Shown: positions 25,533 through 30,249 of the stretch, one piece after another
Position numbering within the stretch: the stretch's first letter is position 1
Layout of the letters: each line of letters begins with the position of its first letter
Assembly (NCBI GenBank): GCA_947000775.1
Contig: CAMQGK010000637.1
Location: 11,449,501-11,513,500 of the forward strand
Source: Pterois miles
Lineage: Eukaryota > Chordata > Actinopteri > Perciformes > Scorpaenidae
Direction: 5' to 3'
DNA length: 64,000 nt
The notes under the pieces: model-generated
Seen by the model: only the letters and a program-made list of their open reading frames with translations
The model's database searches: none
What the model was told of the DNA's origin: nothing
Program-made: the position numbers and the translations under genes

Positions 25533-25902
25533 CAAGATTCAGTATCCAGGATTTTAGGCCTGGCAATGGGCTTTGAAAAGTCATTTAGACCTACATGCTG
25601 GGAAACTGAATTTATGGAGACTACAACTGAGCGTAATTAACTAAATGTATAAAATATGAGGGAGTATAGGATGCATTTAGCGGGCTTGACCTCAACATTA
25701 CAATCCTGGCTATAGCTCTGCTTGGTGCAGACTGGTGTGAGTGCCAGATACCGGTGTGCATGTCCAGGGGTGAGTACCTTGTCTCCAGAAGGAAAGGCGT
25801 CATGCTCCACTTTGCTTTTAGACTGGCAGTGACGCCTTTGGGTGCTGATTTGACATGATGTATATTCAGCAGGAGCAGTGACAGCACAATAACATTCCTC
25901 AT
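309..25902 (-). CDS. uggt2: uggt2, UDP-glucose:glycoprotein glucosyltransferase 2, 29 coding exons, 3' part outside window
   Basis: UGGT enzymes reside in the ER lumen and re-glucosylate N-glycans of misfolded glycoproteins, so that calnexin/calreticulin rebinds them. Twenty-nine exons join in frame to 3,443 coding bases (1,147 codons plus 2 bases), against about 1,516 residues in human UGGT2. A signal peptide (about residues 1-20) is followed by the family's four thioredoxin-like domains (roughly 40-950) and the beta-sandwich region (from about 950). The GT24 catalytic domain with its DxD motif should follow off the left edge. Paralogue choice: stretches such as VVILYAE, FHKVLSEKA, LNMITPE and DNIHL resemble UGGT2 more than UGGT1, and the neighbour is an hs6st3-like gene. 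Every junction is GT-AG and all phases match. Intron TEs do not interrupt any exon. Comparisons are from memory of the human proteins, not from an alignment. Confidence 0.95.
395..1062. other. uggt2 intron 28, nothing recognised
   Basis: Unique-looking intronic sequence between exons 28 and 29. I see no repeat, RNA gene or additional exon. Confidence 0.75.
1063..1221 (-). CDS. uggt2: uggt2 exon 28 (residues 1067-1119)
   Basis: Encodes TAEYELEHLLLEGHCFD, then GQPPRGLQFTLG and DTIVMANL, an invariant UGGT block before the catalytic domain. Phase 0 at both ends; donor AATCTG|GTCAGT. Confidence 0.97.
1335..1524 (-). CDS. uggt2: uggt2 exon 27 (residues 1003-1066)
   Basis: Encodes FYRFVLESDVNFLANDTVSP, then LTLNMITPESWMVQAV and DLDNIHLQE, the second beta-sandwich. 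N-D-T at about residue 1018 is a potential N-glycosylation site. Acceptor GTCACAG, donor CAGGAG|GTATCC. Confidence 0.97.
1525..3351. other. uggt2 intron 26, nothing recognised
   Basis: About 1.8 kb between exons 26 and 27. Apart from short T runs near 2028-2047 and 3118-3131 I see no element or exon in it. Confidence 0.7.
3352..3431 (-). CDS. uggt2: uggt2 exon 26 (residues 977-1002)
   Basis: Encodes VLSQVVNVRLQVFMNCRAKL, then SEMPLK, matching the family VFMNC..KLSEMPL block. Acceptor TCCTGCAG, donor CAAGAG|GTAAGC. Confidence 0.96.
3591..4662. mobile_element. Cluster of hAT-type MITE copies, including an inverted pair
   Basis: Sequence of the family that begins TAGGGCTGTCAA and carries ATTAATCGCGATTAA-like ends. 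A tail fragment in reverse orientation (3591 to about 3815) is followed by a forward copy (about 3815-4190) and a reverse copy (about 4240-4662). The forward and reverse arms share blocks such as CAGACATGCCCACTTTATGA and its complement. The outer ends are AAGGCTGTCAA and TTGACAGCTCT. No clean target duplication is visible. Lies in uggt2 intron 25. Confidence 0.8.
5280..5382 (-). CDS. uggt2: uggt2 exon 25 (residues 942-976)
   Basis: Encodes VFYDVVAIVDPLTREAQKMS, then PLLI, the beta-sandwich motif shared by all UGGTs. REAQKM agrees with UGGT2 rather than REAQRL of UGGT1. Donor TGATC|GTAAGC. Confidence 0.96.
5602..5697 (-). CDS. uggt2: uggt2 exon 24 (residues 910-941)
   Basis: Encodes ASDLVMKVDALLTAAPKGEV and RRDVQFIKNSH, matching the family SD.IMKVDAL.....PK segment that closes thioredoxin-like domain 4. 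Acceptor TCCCTCAG, donor CACAG|GTGGGC. Confidence 0.95.
5822..6677. mobile_element. Dispersed teleost repeat interrupted by a hAT MITE
   Basis: Begins AAAGGTGTAGTGTGTAGG, passes through GAAACATGGCAGCC and CAGCTCATTCTAA, and resumes at about 6638 with AGATCCCC. The same arm sequence occurs at 41308-41632 and 52150-52482. It is split at 6119-6637 by a younger MITE. Lies in uggt2 intron 23, between exons 23 and 24. Confidence 0.8.
6119..6637. mobile_element. hAT-type MITE with perfect 8-bp target-site duplication
   Basis: A 519-bp element. It starts TAGGGCTGTCAA and ends with the exact complement TTGACAGCCCTA. Both sides are flanked by CTGCCAAC (6111-6118 and 6638-6645). An 8-bp duplication is diagnostic for the hAT superfamily. 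There is no coding capacity, so it needed a transposase supplied in trans. Confidence 0.93.
6754..6884 (-). CDS. uggt2: uggt2 exon 23 (residues 867-909)
   Basis: Encodes ILGPFEEQEEFTVEDFQLLE and then KITLSGSAEKIKAKV, matching LGPL....F..EDF.LLEKI. Acceptor TTGTTAG, donor AAAGCA|GTATGT. Confidence 0.95.
6885..7463. other. uggt2 intron 22, nothing recognised
   Basis: Intronic sequence between exons 22 and 23; no repeat or exon recognised. Confidence 0.7.
7464..7595 (-). CDS. uggt2: uggt2 exon 22 (residues 823-866)
   Basis: Encodes GMDRDAFEKKFNTLEVDFIR and LFCRDVLKLSPGQRAVISNG. The FCRDVL.L..GQ..V.SNGR block is one of the most conserved in UGGT. Phase 0 at both ends; donor GGCAGG|GTGAGT. Confidence 0.97.
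7596..10452. other. uggt2 intron 21, nothing recognised
   Basis: The longest uggt2 intron here (2.9 kb). It holds short A runs near 10350 and 10408 and otherwise AT-rich sequence. I recognise no transposon and no exon. Confidence 0.65.
10453..10662 (-). CDS. uggt2: uggt2 exon 21 (residues 753-822), NAGNAG acceptor beside (TG)n
   Basis: Seventy codons, starting QKASPGVRVGVIDNP and continuing YKAIWASLLTQKNKAA and on to IKDLLMQ, in thioredoxin-like domain 4. The acceptor reads AAGCAG, a tandem NAG. Using the first AG gives Gln-753; using the second removes just that Gln. A (TG)22 tract ends 14 bases upstream in the position of the polypyrimidine tract. Donor ATGCAG|GTAAAG. Confidence 0.93.
10677..10720. 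repeat. (CA)22 microsatellite at the uggt2 exon 21 acceptor
   Basis: Twenty-two uninterrupted CA units on the plus strand, reading (TG)22 in the uggt2 pre-mRNA. It ends 14 bases before the exon 21 acceptor, which is where a polypyrimidine tract normally lies. Confidence 0.97.
11188..11510. mobile_element. hAT-type MITE copy in uggt2 intron 20
   Basis: Starts TAGGGCTGCCAATC and ends TTTGACAGCACTA. The internal block CATAAAGTGGGCATGTCTGT is shared with the other copies. Flanks AAAGAAAG and AGAAAAAG agree at 6 of 8 positions, as for an aged target duplication. Confidence 0.85.
11578..11672 (-). CDS. uggt2: uggt2 exon 20 (residues 721-752)
   Basis: Encodes AVTMWIVGDFEKVSGRKLLF, the start of thioredoxin-like domain 4, matching AVTLWIIADFDKPSGRKLLF in human UGGT2. 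Acceptor TACTTTAG, donor GTGTG|GTGAGT, phase 0. Confidence 0.96.
11673..12574. other. uggt2 intron 19 with CAGT tetranucleotide repeat
   Basis: Intronic sequence. The only structure I recognise is about ten tandem CAGT units at 12099-12138. Confidence 0.8.
12099..12138. repeat. (CAGT)n microsatellite
   Basis: Roughly ten head-to-tail CAGT units inside uggt2 intron 19. Confidence 0.95.
12575..12673 (-). CDS. uggt2: uggt2 exon 19 (residues 688-720)
   Basis: Encodes VVDDWEDTTMFSFFDSRDQT, then AVMAKRMKYFTNN, matching the DSQDKSAVIAKNMYYLT segment of UGGT2. Acceptor GCTTTGCAG, donor AATG|GTAAGA. Confidence 0.94.
12759..12882 (-). CDS. uggt2: uggt2 exon 18 (residues 647-687)
   Basis: Encodes GQLTEGSDVVDYLMEQANVV and PRMNSVILSTDRKYLDF. 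The family block VVPR.N..IL is present. Acceptor GTCCACAG, donor ACCAG|GTGACC. Confidence 0.95.
12883..13375. other. uggt2 intron 17, nothing recognised
   Basis: AT-rich intronic sequence between exons 17 and 18 without a recognisable element. Confidence 0.7.
13376..13540 (-). CDS. uggt2: uggt2 exon 17 (residues 592-646)
   Basis: Encodes FYKKSGLGSLPLALFNGVPL, then DPDELETILLQRIMDTTTTF and QRAVFM. The G.G.LP.AL.NG.P motif is the core of thioredoxin-like domain 3. Phase 0 at both ends. Confidence 0.96.
13660..13791 (-). CDS. uggt2: uggt2 exon 16 (residues 548-591)
   Basis: Forty-four codons in phase 0: LYNKVDMGETLSVDTISAYL, then ILGVESEYDDKRK. The ILGI.S.YD..RK motif of the helical insert in thioredoxin-like domain 3 is present. 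Confidence 0.96.
14070..14205 (-). CDS. uggt2: uggt2 exon 15 (residues 502-547)
   Basis: Encodes RIGFVFVVNTKDEIDG and DAGVGFFRLLNYIADEYDLS, matching human RIGFVFILNTDDEVDG. Donor GTGTCT|GTAAGT. Confidence 0.96.
14341..14426 (-). CDS. uggt2: uggt2 exon 14 (residues 474-501)
   Basis: Encodes VLFLDPVREESVELVKLAEL and YKHKIPL, the first strand and helix of thioredoxin-like domain 3. The donor is the unusual CTGAG|GTTGGT, weak at +3 to +6, but the frame requires it. Confidence 0.93.
14427..14775. other. uggt2 intron 13, nothing recognised
   Basis: Short intron between exons 13 and 14; no repeat seen. Confidence 0.7.
14776..14895 (-). CDS. uggt2: uggt2 exon 13 (residues 434-473)
   Basis: Forty codons, phase 0 at both ends: WINDIENDPAYRSWP, then LLRATFPGVIRQIRRNFFNL. 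This is the family block WINDLE.D..Y..WP...LL.P.FPG leading into thioredoxin-like domain 3. Confidence 0.96.
15583..15924. mobile_element. Second hAT MITE family, perfect 8-bp duplication
   Basis: A 342-bp element starting TACGGCTGCATGATT and ending GTGCAGCCCTA. It is flanked on both sides by AATAAAGC (15575-15582 and 15925-15932). Internal sequence (GCGATTATTTTT, TATTGCAGTTGTGATATG) differs from the TAGGGCTGTCAA family, so this is a separate hAT subfamily. It lies in uggt2 intron 12. Confidence 0.92.
16482..16632 (-). CDS. uggt2: uggt2 exon 12 (residues 383-433)
   Basis: Encodes ILDILRAEARVLEGLHNLGI and YALDIRHPAIM. The family motif ILD.L..E...M.GL..LGI is intact. Donor ATAATG|GTGAGT, phase 0. 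Confidence 0.95.
16793..16884 (-). CDS. uggt2: uggt2 exon 11 (residues 353-382)
   Basis: Encodes GVHPGDGELFINGLHIDLDT. PGD..LFINGL is a hallmark of thioredoxin-like domain 2 in UGGT. Acceptor GTGTTAG, donor TTTCAG|GTAGGA. Confidence 0.95.
17143..17203 (-). CDS. uggt2: uggt2 exon 10 (residues 332-352)
   Basis: A 61-base exon encoding SLTRVAVKQEMRKEIEENQK, matching human SLTRIAVNQHMREEIKENQK. Acceptor CCCACAG, donor CAAAAG|GTGTGA (a weaker donor). Confidence 0.94.
17204..17633. other. uggt2 intron 9, nothing recognised
   Basis: Intronic sequence between exons 9 and 10 without recognisable repeats. Confidence 0.7.
17634..17733 (-). CDS. uggt2: uggt2 exon 9 (residues 299-331)
   Basis: Encodes DLSVQAAARIMSVPKFDALK and LSQNFPSKA, matching human DLSFQAASQIM and ISQNFPIKA in thioredoxin-like domain 2. 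Donor GCCAG|GTCAGA. Confidence 0.95.
17978..18078 (-). CDS. uggt2: uggt2 exon 8 (residues 265-298)
   Basis: Encodes KSHPELQEQLAELRKHLLES and MVPLKVWEMQ. This helix followed by PLKVWELQ is a UGGT signature at the start of thioredoxin-like domain 2. Donor ATGCAAG|GTCTCG. Confidence 0.95.
18240..18306 (-). CDS. uggt2: uggt2 exon 7 (residues 243-264)
   Basis: Short exon encoding an acidic linker, then DEVQGFVFGTL, matching the NEVQGFLFGKL segment of UGGT2. Too short to stand out as an ORF; placed by homology, by acceptor CTTTGCAG and donor TTAAA|GTAAGT, and by phase. Confidence 0.93.
18389..18485 (-). CDS. uggt2: uggt2 exon 6 (residues 211-242)
   Basis: Encodes the near-invariant LSGYGVELAIKSTEYKA block that follows thioredoxin-like domain 1. 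Acceptor CCTGCAG, donor AAAAG|GTCAGC. The 2.6 kb intron before it holds the Tc1 fossil. Confidence 0.96.
19163..19912. mobile_element. MITE with 27-bp terminal inverted repeats, inserted in Tc1 fossil
   Basis: Left end GACCACAGACTGTATATAAA (19163 onward) and right end, as complement, GACCATAGACTGTATATAAA. The 27-bp ends agree at 26 positions and both continue to AGATGGAC. A related copy is at 61991-62474 and shares CCAAATGATGT and CCCCTCCATGTTAGTGGATG. The superfamily is uncertain because no clear target duplication is visible. Confidence 0.85.
20191..20356. mobile_element. Small hairpin element inside the Tc1 fossil
   Basis: Arms of about 58 bases are near-complementary: GTAGAGGAAAATAGTTGCAC at the left and GTGCAACTATTTTCCTCTAC at the right. 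Both run inward to AAATTATTTAATAATTT-like sequence around a roughly 50-base centre. It looks like a foldback or MITE insertion. Confidence 0.75.
21117..21294 (-). CDS. uggt2: uggt2 exon 5 (residues 151-210)
   Basis: RPKPYLYKNDHTYPG, VVILYAEIGTKKF and FHKVLSEKAGEG are present. Their wording favours UGGT2 over UGGT1. This completes thioredoxin-like domain 1. A sequon N-K-T lies after YPGV. Donor GTAGCG|GTGAGT. Confidence 0.96.
21487..21599 (-). CDS. uggt2: uggt2 exon 4 (residues 114-150)
   Basis: Encodes IASDEPPPEACPAF followed by CSTKDIKKLLKAAAG. The two cysteines match the pair around residues 120-140 in UGGT family members. Acceptor TTTCACAG, donor GGCAG|GTAACA. Confidence 0.95.
22080..22450 (-). 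mobile_element. Dispersed teleost repeat, copy 1
   Basis: Shares, in the opposite orientation, the blocks CACAGCCAATAGGAATGCT, GAAACATCTTGTA, AACATGTTGAGATCAGTTGA-like sequence and CCTGAAAACAGAGCC with 46600-47215. It lies in uggt2 intron 3. No open frame; family not named. Confidence 0.7.
22970..23435 (+). mobile_element. Retroelement-type repeat ending in (TATCT)n
   Basis: Contains the fish repeat blocks GGTTAGCATGTTAACATGCT, CATAAACCAAAGTATTGGAC and GGCGCTAGATGAAAAGTCAG. It then has CCCCACTGTGGGACTAATAA followed by (TATCT)n from about 23401, as in a non-LTR retrotransposon 3' end. A reverse copy of the tail is at about 35405-35460 and of the body at 61090-61900. Confidence 0.7.
24065..24195 (-). 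CDS. uggt2: uggt2 exon 3 (residues 70-113)
   Basis: Contains YYNLILKKAGQFL and LLKFALALRSYSPA, the helical part of thioredoxin-like domain 1 and among the most conserved N-terminal UGGT2 segments. Donor CAGCAG|GTATGT. Ends in phase 0. Confidence 0.96.
24301..24383 (-). CDS. uggt2: uggt2 exon 2 (residues 42-69)
   Basis: Encodes SEFIGEDGNEKFWQFVD and on to VYKQG, the start of thioredoxin-like domain 1. FWQF..TVKEL is typical of UGGT. The acceptor TTGTGCAG and donor GGAG|GTATGT are clear. Phase 2 in, phase 1 out. Confidence 0.95.
24935..25365. mobile_element. hAT MITE copy, right end lost
   Basis: Starts TAGGGCTGTCAAAATG and follows the family through TTAACGCCACTAATTCC and GGTCCCTTCACTTCTGACC to TTAATCATAATTAATC. 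The closing CAGCCCTA terminus is absent. It lies in uggt2 intron 1. Confidence 0.85.
25491..25531. repeat. (GAAA)n microsatellite
   Basis: Ten GAAA units in uggt2 intron 1, about 250 bases from the exon 1 donor. Confidence 0.96.
25778..25902 (-). CDS. uggt2: uggt2 coding exon 1 (residues 1-41 plus 2 bases)
   Basis: The ATG at 25902 has A at -3. It starts an N-terminus with a hydrophobic core VIVLSLLLL and a likely signal-peptidase site near residue 20. The family motif follows as LKAKWSMTPFLLET (compare LAAKWPETPLLLEA in human UGGT2). The frame stays open upstream to 25995 but has no ATG there, only a GTG, so 25902 is the start. The donor is ACAAG|GTACTC. The 5' UTR extends above 25902; its cap site is not visible. 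Confidence 0.93.
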
Positions 25903-26460
25903 TATTTCCGGCGAAACGTAACATGAACCTGCAGCGGCAGAGAGCAAACACCAACACCAGTCAGTACAGTTCCTTTGCCTCTTGAGAAGTGCCACTCAGT
26001 GCCACGTAGTTACTCCAAGTTATTATCTAAACCACAACACCGGCGCTCTAGACGTCTAACCTCAGAAATTAAATGTACACAGTTGCGAAAGATGCTAGCT
26101 AGTAGCTACATCAAGTTGACCTGTTTGTTAGCGAGACTGACTTATAAAATAACGGACAGTCAAAGGGCTCAGACAGAGCAGACTGAAGTTAACTTAGCTG
26201 TAGCATAAAAGGTAACGGTAACGTAACAGTAGCGTTATTTAACGAATAAAGTCAACCAAGACCACATGCTTGAAACAAGTAACAGTGTACATTAGAAATA
26301 CATTACCACTGGTCAGTGTGTTGCCAATAATATATCCCTCACCCCGTTAGTGATGCTGACCGCTTCCATACAAAGCAAAGAGCTTCAGGTAGGTATTTTG
26401 GGCAGCTAGCTAACAGCCAGTACCGCTAGCTAGCTAGTTGCCGGGGTAGCCGCGTACTGT
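25903..26460 (-). promoter_or_regulatory. Probable uggt2 5' UTR and promoter region
   Basis: This lies directly upstream of the uggt2 ATG and has more CpG than the flanking introns (for example near 25910, 26040 and 26420-26470). I see no TATA box in a convincing position. The call is by position only. Confidence 0.45.
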
Positions 26461-27014
26461 GGTGGTTCGCGCTGACTGTTATTCCTGTCTGAAACAACAG
26501 TAAAATGAATTATAAATCATGGCGTATTATTATTTTTATGCGTAATTTTTCATCTTGTTTAGATGGACAAAAGTGATGACAGTAAAGTTTTAAAAAAACC
26601 TGGTGGTAAAGTTGTATTTTATTCTGGCATAGCGGTGGACAGCTATGAAGGAAGAGGCTGAGGCTCAAACACTTTCCCACTAAACACTGGAGCATGTTGC
26701 GGCTACTCAACAGTGTAGTGAGTGAGCGTGTGTCAGTGTAAAACTGTGTAGCCAGACAGTTACTGCTGTACGAGAGCCTGCCCCGTTAAATATTTAATAA
26801 TTACGATGTTTCATTACGTTTATGATGAGTTTATGTTGAGATAGCGCATATAACTTGCAGAGTTTTAGAATCTACTGATAGGGCCTAATAATAGCAACAT
26901 TAATCATAACAGTTATTATAGCTGAAACAATTTATCTATAAAATCTATAAATCTATCAGTCAGTCATCGGGATATTAAAGGAGTTGTGCAGCAATTTAGT
27001 ACCAGACTCCCATT

Positions 27015-27049
27015 TGTGTGTGTGTGTGTTGGGGGGGGGGGGGGGGGGG
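27015..27049. repeat. (TG)n followed by a run of 19 G
   Basis: About seven TG units, TT, then 19 consecutive G on the plus strand (27031-27049), about 1.1 kb upstream of the uggt2 start codon. Confidence 0.95.
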
Positions 27050-28512
27050 CAAAATAAATGCGCAAGAGGCTGATATATTGTGGTATTTATCTGTCTGGCT
27101 AAAAAAATGCAGGATCCTACTATTTTCAAACCAGGCCGACTCCATGACATCTTTCATTAGATCCTCCCTACCTGGTAAAAGCTCAGTTCTTTGGATCTCA
27201 ATGCACCCAGCTTGTGAAACGGGCTTTTACAAAAGATAACACTGATAACGCCATAGGGTGATTTTGGAAAGATCCCTCCAGAGCCAAACTCCCTCAAACT
27301 TAATGTTGGTGTCACTTTGTAAAATCATTCTCCATTTTGTATCAATTTCAACTTTTTGCTTTTGGCCGTTAGAGACATGAAATGGAAAAAAAGAAAAGAA
27401 ATGCAAATATAATTGGTGCTGCTGAATTAATCAAAAGAGCTGTAATGACCGAAGGCCACATGAAATAATAACAACAAAAAAAATAAAAATTATATGTAGA
27501 GAGACTGGCAGTGTACCAATATGTTACGTTCCAATGGATGTGTGACTAGAACAAATATTCCTGCAGAGAGAGCAGTTTCACTTTTTTCCCATAATAATTT
27601 ATTGGGAGTATCAACAGGTGTACAGAAATATACAAATAGAGATCAAATGTAAATTACTGTCTCTCCATATTTTGGCATTTTTCTCCCAAAGCCCCCTCCC
27701 ACCCAACCCTCACCCACTGCTGATGCAAAAGAGAAGAAAAATACGATTTTAAAAAAGAAATTCAAATTGAATTAATAATATAAAATAGAGTACACAGACT
27801 TAAGGGGTTAATTATAGGATAAATGCCAAACTACAAATAAAATAGGTTTATAAGCTTTACCATATGCAAATGGGTAATTTAACTGTTAGTGGTAGTTTCT
27901 GTTTACATAAATAAAACTTTATGATGTGCCAAAATTAACTGAGAGAAATAGTGAGTTGCCGTAAAGTGGGACACTGCCTAATGTGGGAAACCGAAGCTTA
28001 AGTGGGTATAGGTCTTCCTCAAACAAATAAAAGTATAAAAATATTGATATTTAATATCTTTCATACTTCAAAACTATTATATTCTTTATTAATTATTATT
28101 TATTTATTTATTTATTATCATAATTATCTTATTTTTTTGTTTGATGTTGTTTGATTCTCCTTGTAACATCCACGCCTAAGCCTAAGTTTTCTAAACATAA
28201 ATTACATTGTAAGTGGTAAAATTACTGAACATGGGATTGCACATTTAGCCATGAATGTTTTAATTAATCAAGGTGACCTAGGCCTTTTCACAGGCTGTTC
28301 AGTGTTGGACATGACTGTACCACTTTAGGAAACAATGGCAGTAAGAGCACTGATATGTGTACCATTTCTTTTACGAGTGTGACATCTGCATTTTCTTTTT
28401 TGGTTTGATTAGGACACATCCCCAGAATGTTGGAGTGGTACTGGGTTTGGGTTTAATGTTTTGGATTCATATTGCAATATATTCCAGAAATGCACAAACT
28501 TCCCCACATTAG

Positions 28513-28986
28513 CTGGGGTGGATTAATGCACAGGCTTGCCTAGGCTGTAGCCAAGGGGCCCCATGTTTGTCAGGGCCCCAGATTGGAGATTATTTTAATT
28601 ATTTTAATGTACTTCAGAGAAAAAACAAAACTTTACCTCTATTGGCCCATAATAAACATTTAACAAAATGAAGTAGATGATCTTATGAACCTGGTCCCAT
28701 GATCTGACCAGATTCATAAGATCACTTTGGTTTTCAAATATTACTGGAGAACAACATGACCAAGACCTATTAAAGAAAATCCCTAAATTGAGTAGATATA
28801 TTTACGGTATATATTAAAGGCTGTCTCAATGTGCGTGTGTACATATGCCAGTGCCATGTAATACTCCTAGCATGCGTTTACACATGGTAGTAAATTGCAT
28901 TTTTTTTTCCTGATGTTGTTATGCCCAATGAGTTAGGGTGGGGGGCCCATAGCCTGGGGGCCCCTGACCACCTTAATCCGCCACTG
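28513..28986. mobile_element. hAT-like MITE upstream of hs6st3
   Basis: The ends are CTGGGGTGGATTAA and, as complement, CAGTGGCGGATTAA. The flanks CACATTAG (28505-28512) and CTCATTAG (28987-28994) match at 7 of 8 positions. GGGGCCCC-rich segments lie just inside both ends. Non-coding. Confidence 0.8.
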
Positions 28987-29039
28987 CTCATTAGGCTAAT
29001 TCGCCCTATCTCATTAATCAGCATAAGTCACACTTTGAT

Positions 29040-29704
29040 AAACGCACTTCAAAAAGTTACAGCGGATTTGATATTTATATGTGGTTAAATGTCCATCAGT
29101 TCTGTGTGCGTCTGGCTTTAAACACGATTATGGGCTGTAGAGTTATCCAGCCCATCCAAGAGGACGAAAGCGTAACGCATGTTAGTCGGCTGGGATGCAG
29201 CAGCATCATCATCATCATCATCATCATCCTCTCTAAAGCTGCTCCAGTCAGTCAGACCGCCTCAACCCGCCGAGGAGGATGTAGGATGCTGCCGGAGGAT
29301 CCAGCCCGACAGTCCGAACCGCGGCACATTTCTGCTGAATTAATCACCGGAATGATCCACGCTGCGATCTAGAGCAGATGAAGAGGAGGGGAAGCAATAA
29401 ACTGACACCAGCTTCCTCGTTTTGAACTTGATACCGGACTATGGGAGTCGTCGGCACGGATGCAGCTCCACACCGGCTCCAGAAGTTGGACAGCCAGACA
29501 TCTGAATGCCATGACTCTTGACTTTGGACAAGATTTCCAGCGCAGTGCAGACGGCGTGCAGCGTTTTAGAAACCAAAAGGTGGACTTTCACAATACCGGT
29601 TATCTGATCAACATGTGGGACCTTTAGTGTTTCTGAGGCATGCAGGGTATTGATCCCATGGGTAATTATTCACAGTAATGGAATGAAGACACTATCTTGA
29701 TATA
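29040..29704 (+). promoter_or_regulatory. hs6st3: Probable hs6st3 promoter and 5' leader
   Basis: The region before the ATG becomes GC- and CpG-rich (about 29230-29480, for example CAACCCGCCGAGG and CGAACCGCGGC). It carries a (CAT)n tract at 29202-29228 and several upstream ATGs. The cap site is not visible, so the split between promoter and leader is unknown. Confidence 0.5.
29202..29228. repeat. (CAT)n trinucleotide repeat
   Basis: About nine ATC/CAT units in the putative hs6st3 leader. Confidence 0.95.
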
Positions 29705-30249
29705 ATGGATGATAGACCCAGTAAGCTCATCTTGGTTCCTATTTTAGCTGTCCTCTTTGTTATGATAGGTTACCAGTACATATGTCCCGCTGGCAGCAAT
29801 TCGTGCTACTTTAAGGCTGGGGAGAAATTAAGGGGGGTGAGCCTACTTTCCGCCCCGTACCAGGACAGCGATGATTTCTACAGAGATCAAGACCTGGAAG
29901 ATGACAGCCCTCCTAAGCTGCCGTCAAAATTCAACTTCACCGAGAGAGACCTTGACAGACACGTGGAGTTCAACATCAAAGGGGACGACGTGATCGTGTT
30001 TTTGCACATCCAGAAGACCGGAGGGACCACTTTCGGGAGGCACTTGGTGAGGAATATTCGCTTGGAGCAGCCGTGCGACTGCAAGCCGGGGCAGAAGAAA
30101 TGCACATGTCACCGGCCGGGGAAAGAGGAGTCCTGGCTCTTCTCCCGGTTCTCTACTGGCTGGAGCTGCGGACTGCATGCAGACTGGACCGAGCTAACGA
30201 ACTGTGTGCCTGTCATTATGGATAAGAAGGAGGCCCAGAGGAATAAAAG
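29705..30249 (+). CDS. hs6st3: hs6st3 coding exon 1, heparan sulfate 6-O-sulfotransferase 3 (N-terminal 181 residues)
   Basis: Golgi type II membrane enzyme that transfers sulfate from PAPS to the 6-OH of glucosamine in heparan sulfate. A short cytosolic tail (MDDRPSK) is followed by a membrane anchor (about 8-26) and an acidic stem (about 55-70). The catalytic domain starts near residue 75. The PAPS 5'-phosphosulfate loop HIQKTGGTTFGRHL is at 101-114 with Lys-104. Cysteine-rich PCDCKPGQKKCTC follows, then GWSCGLHADWTEL. By memory of the zebrafish Hs6st3b structure, His-158 here is the catalytic base. N77-F-T is a glycosylation sequon. The ATG has A at -3 and G at +4. The donor AAAAG|GTATCT leaves two bases; unspliced, the frame stops at 30295. 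MDDRPSK and NIRLEQPC fit HS6ST3 or HS6ST2 better than HS6ST1, and the UGGT2 neighbour favours HS6ST3. The fish a/b duplicate is unresolved. Confidence 0.92.

Larger units (their letters stand above)
26461..29039. other. Intergenic region between uggt2 and hs6st3
   Basis: No gene recognised. It holds a (TG)n plus G19 tract (27015-27049), AT-rich sequence around 27480 and 28020-28130, and a hAT-like element at 28513-28986. Confidence 0.7.

Noticed and set aside
309..25902. Assignment as uggt1 with hs6st1 as neighbour
   Set aside because: Several blocks (LNMITPE, REAQKM, VVILYAE) resemble UGGT2, and the sulfotransferase N-terminus begins MDD.. like HS6ST2/3 and unlike HS6ST1.
25903..25995. In-frame 31-codon N-terminal extension of uggt2 upstream of the ATG at 25902
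   Set aside because: The extension has no ATG, only a GTG at its start, and would bury the signal peptide. The ATG at 25902 fits the family.
29079..29372. 97-codon open frame with a poly-Ile stretch before hs6st3
   Set aside because: The poly-Ile comes from the (CAT)n repeat, and the frame lies in the probable leader and ends before the hs6st3 ATG without similarity to known proteins.
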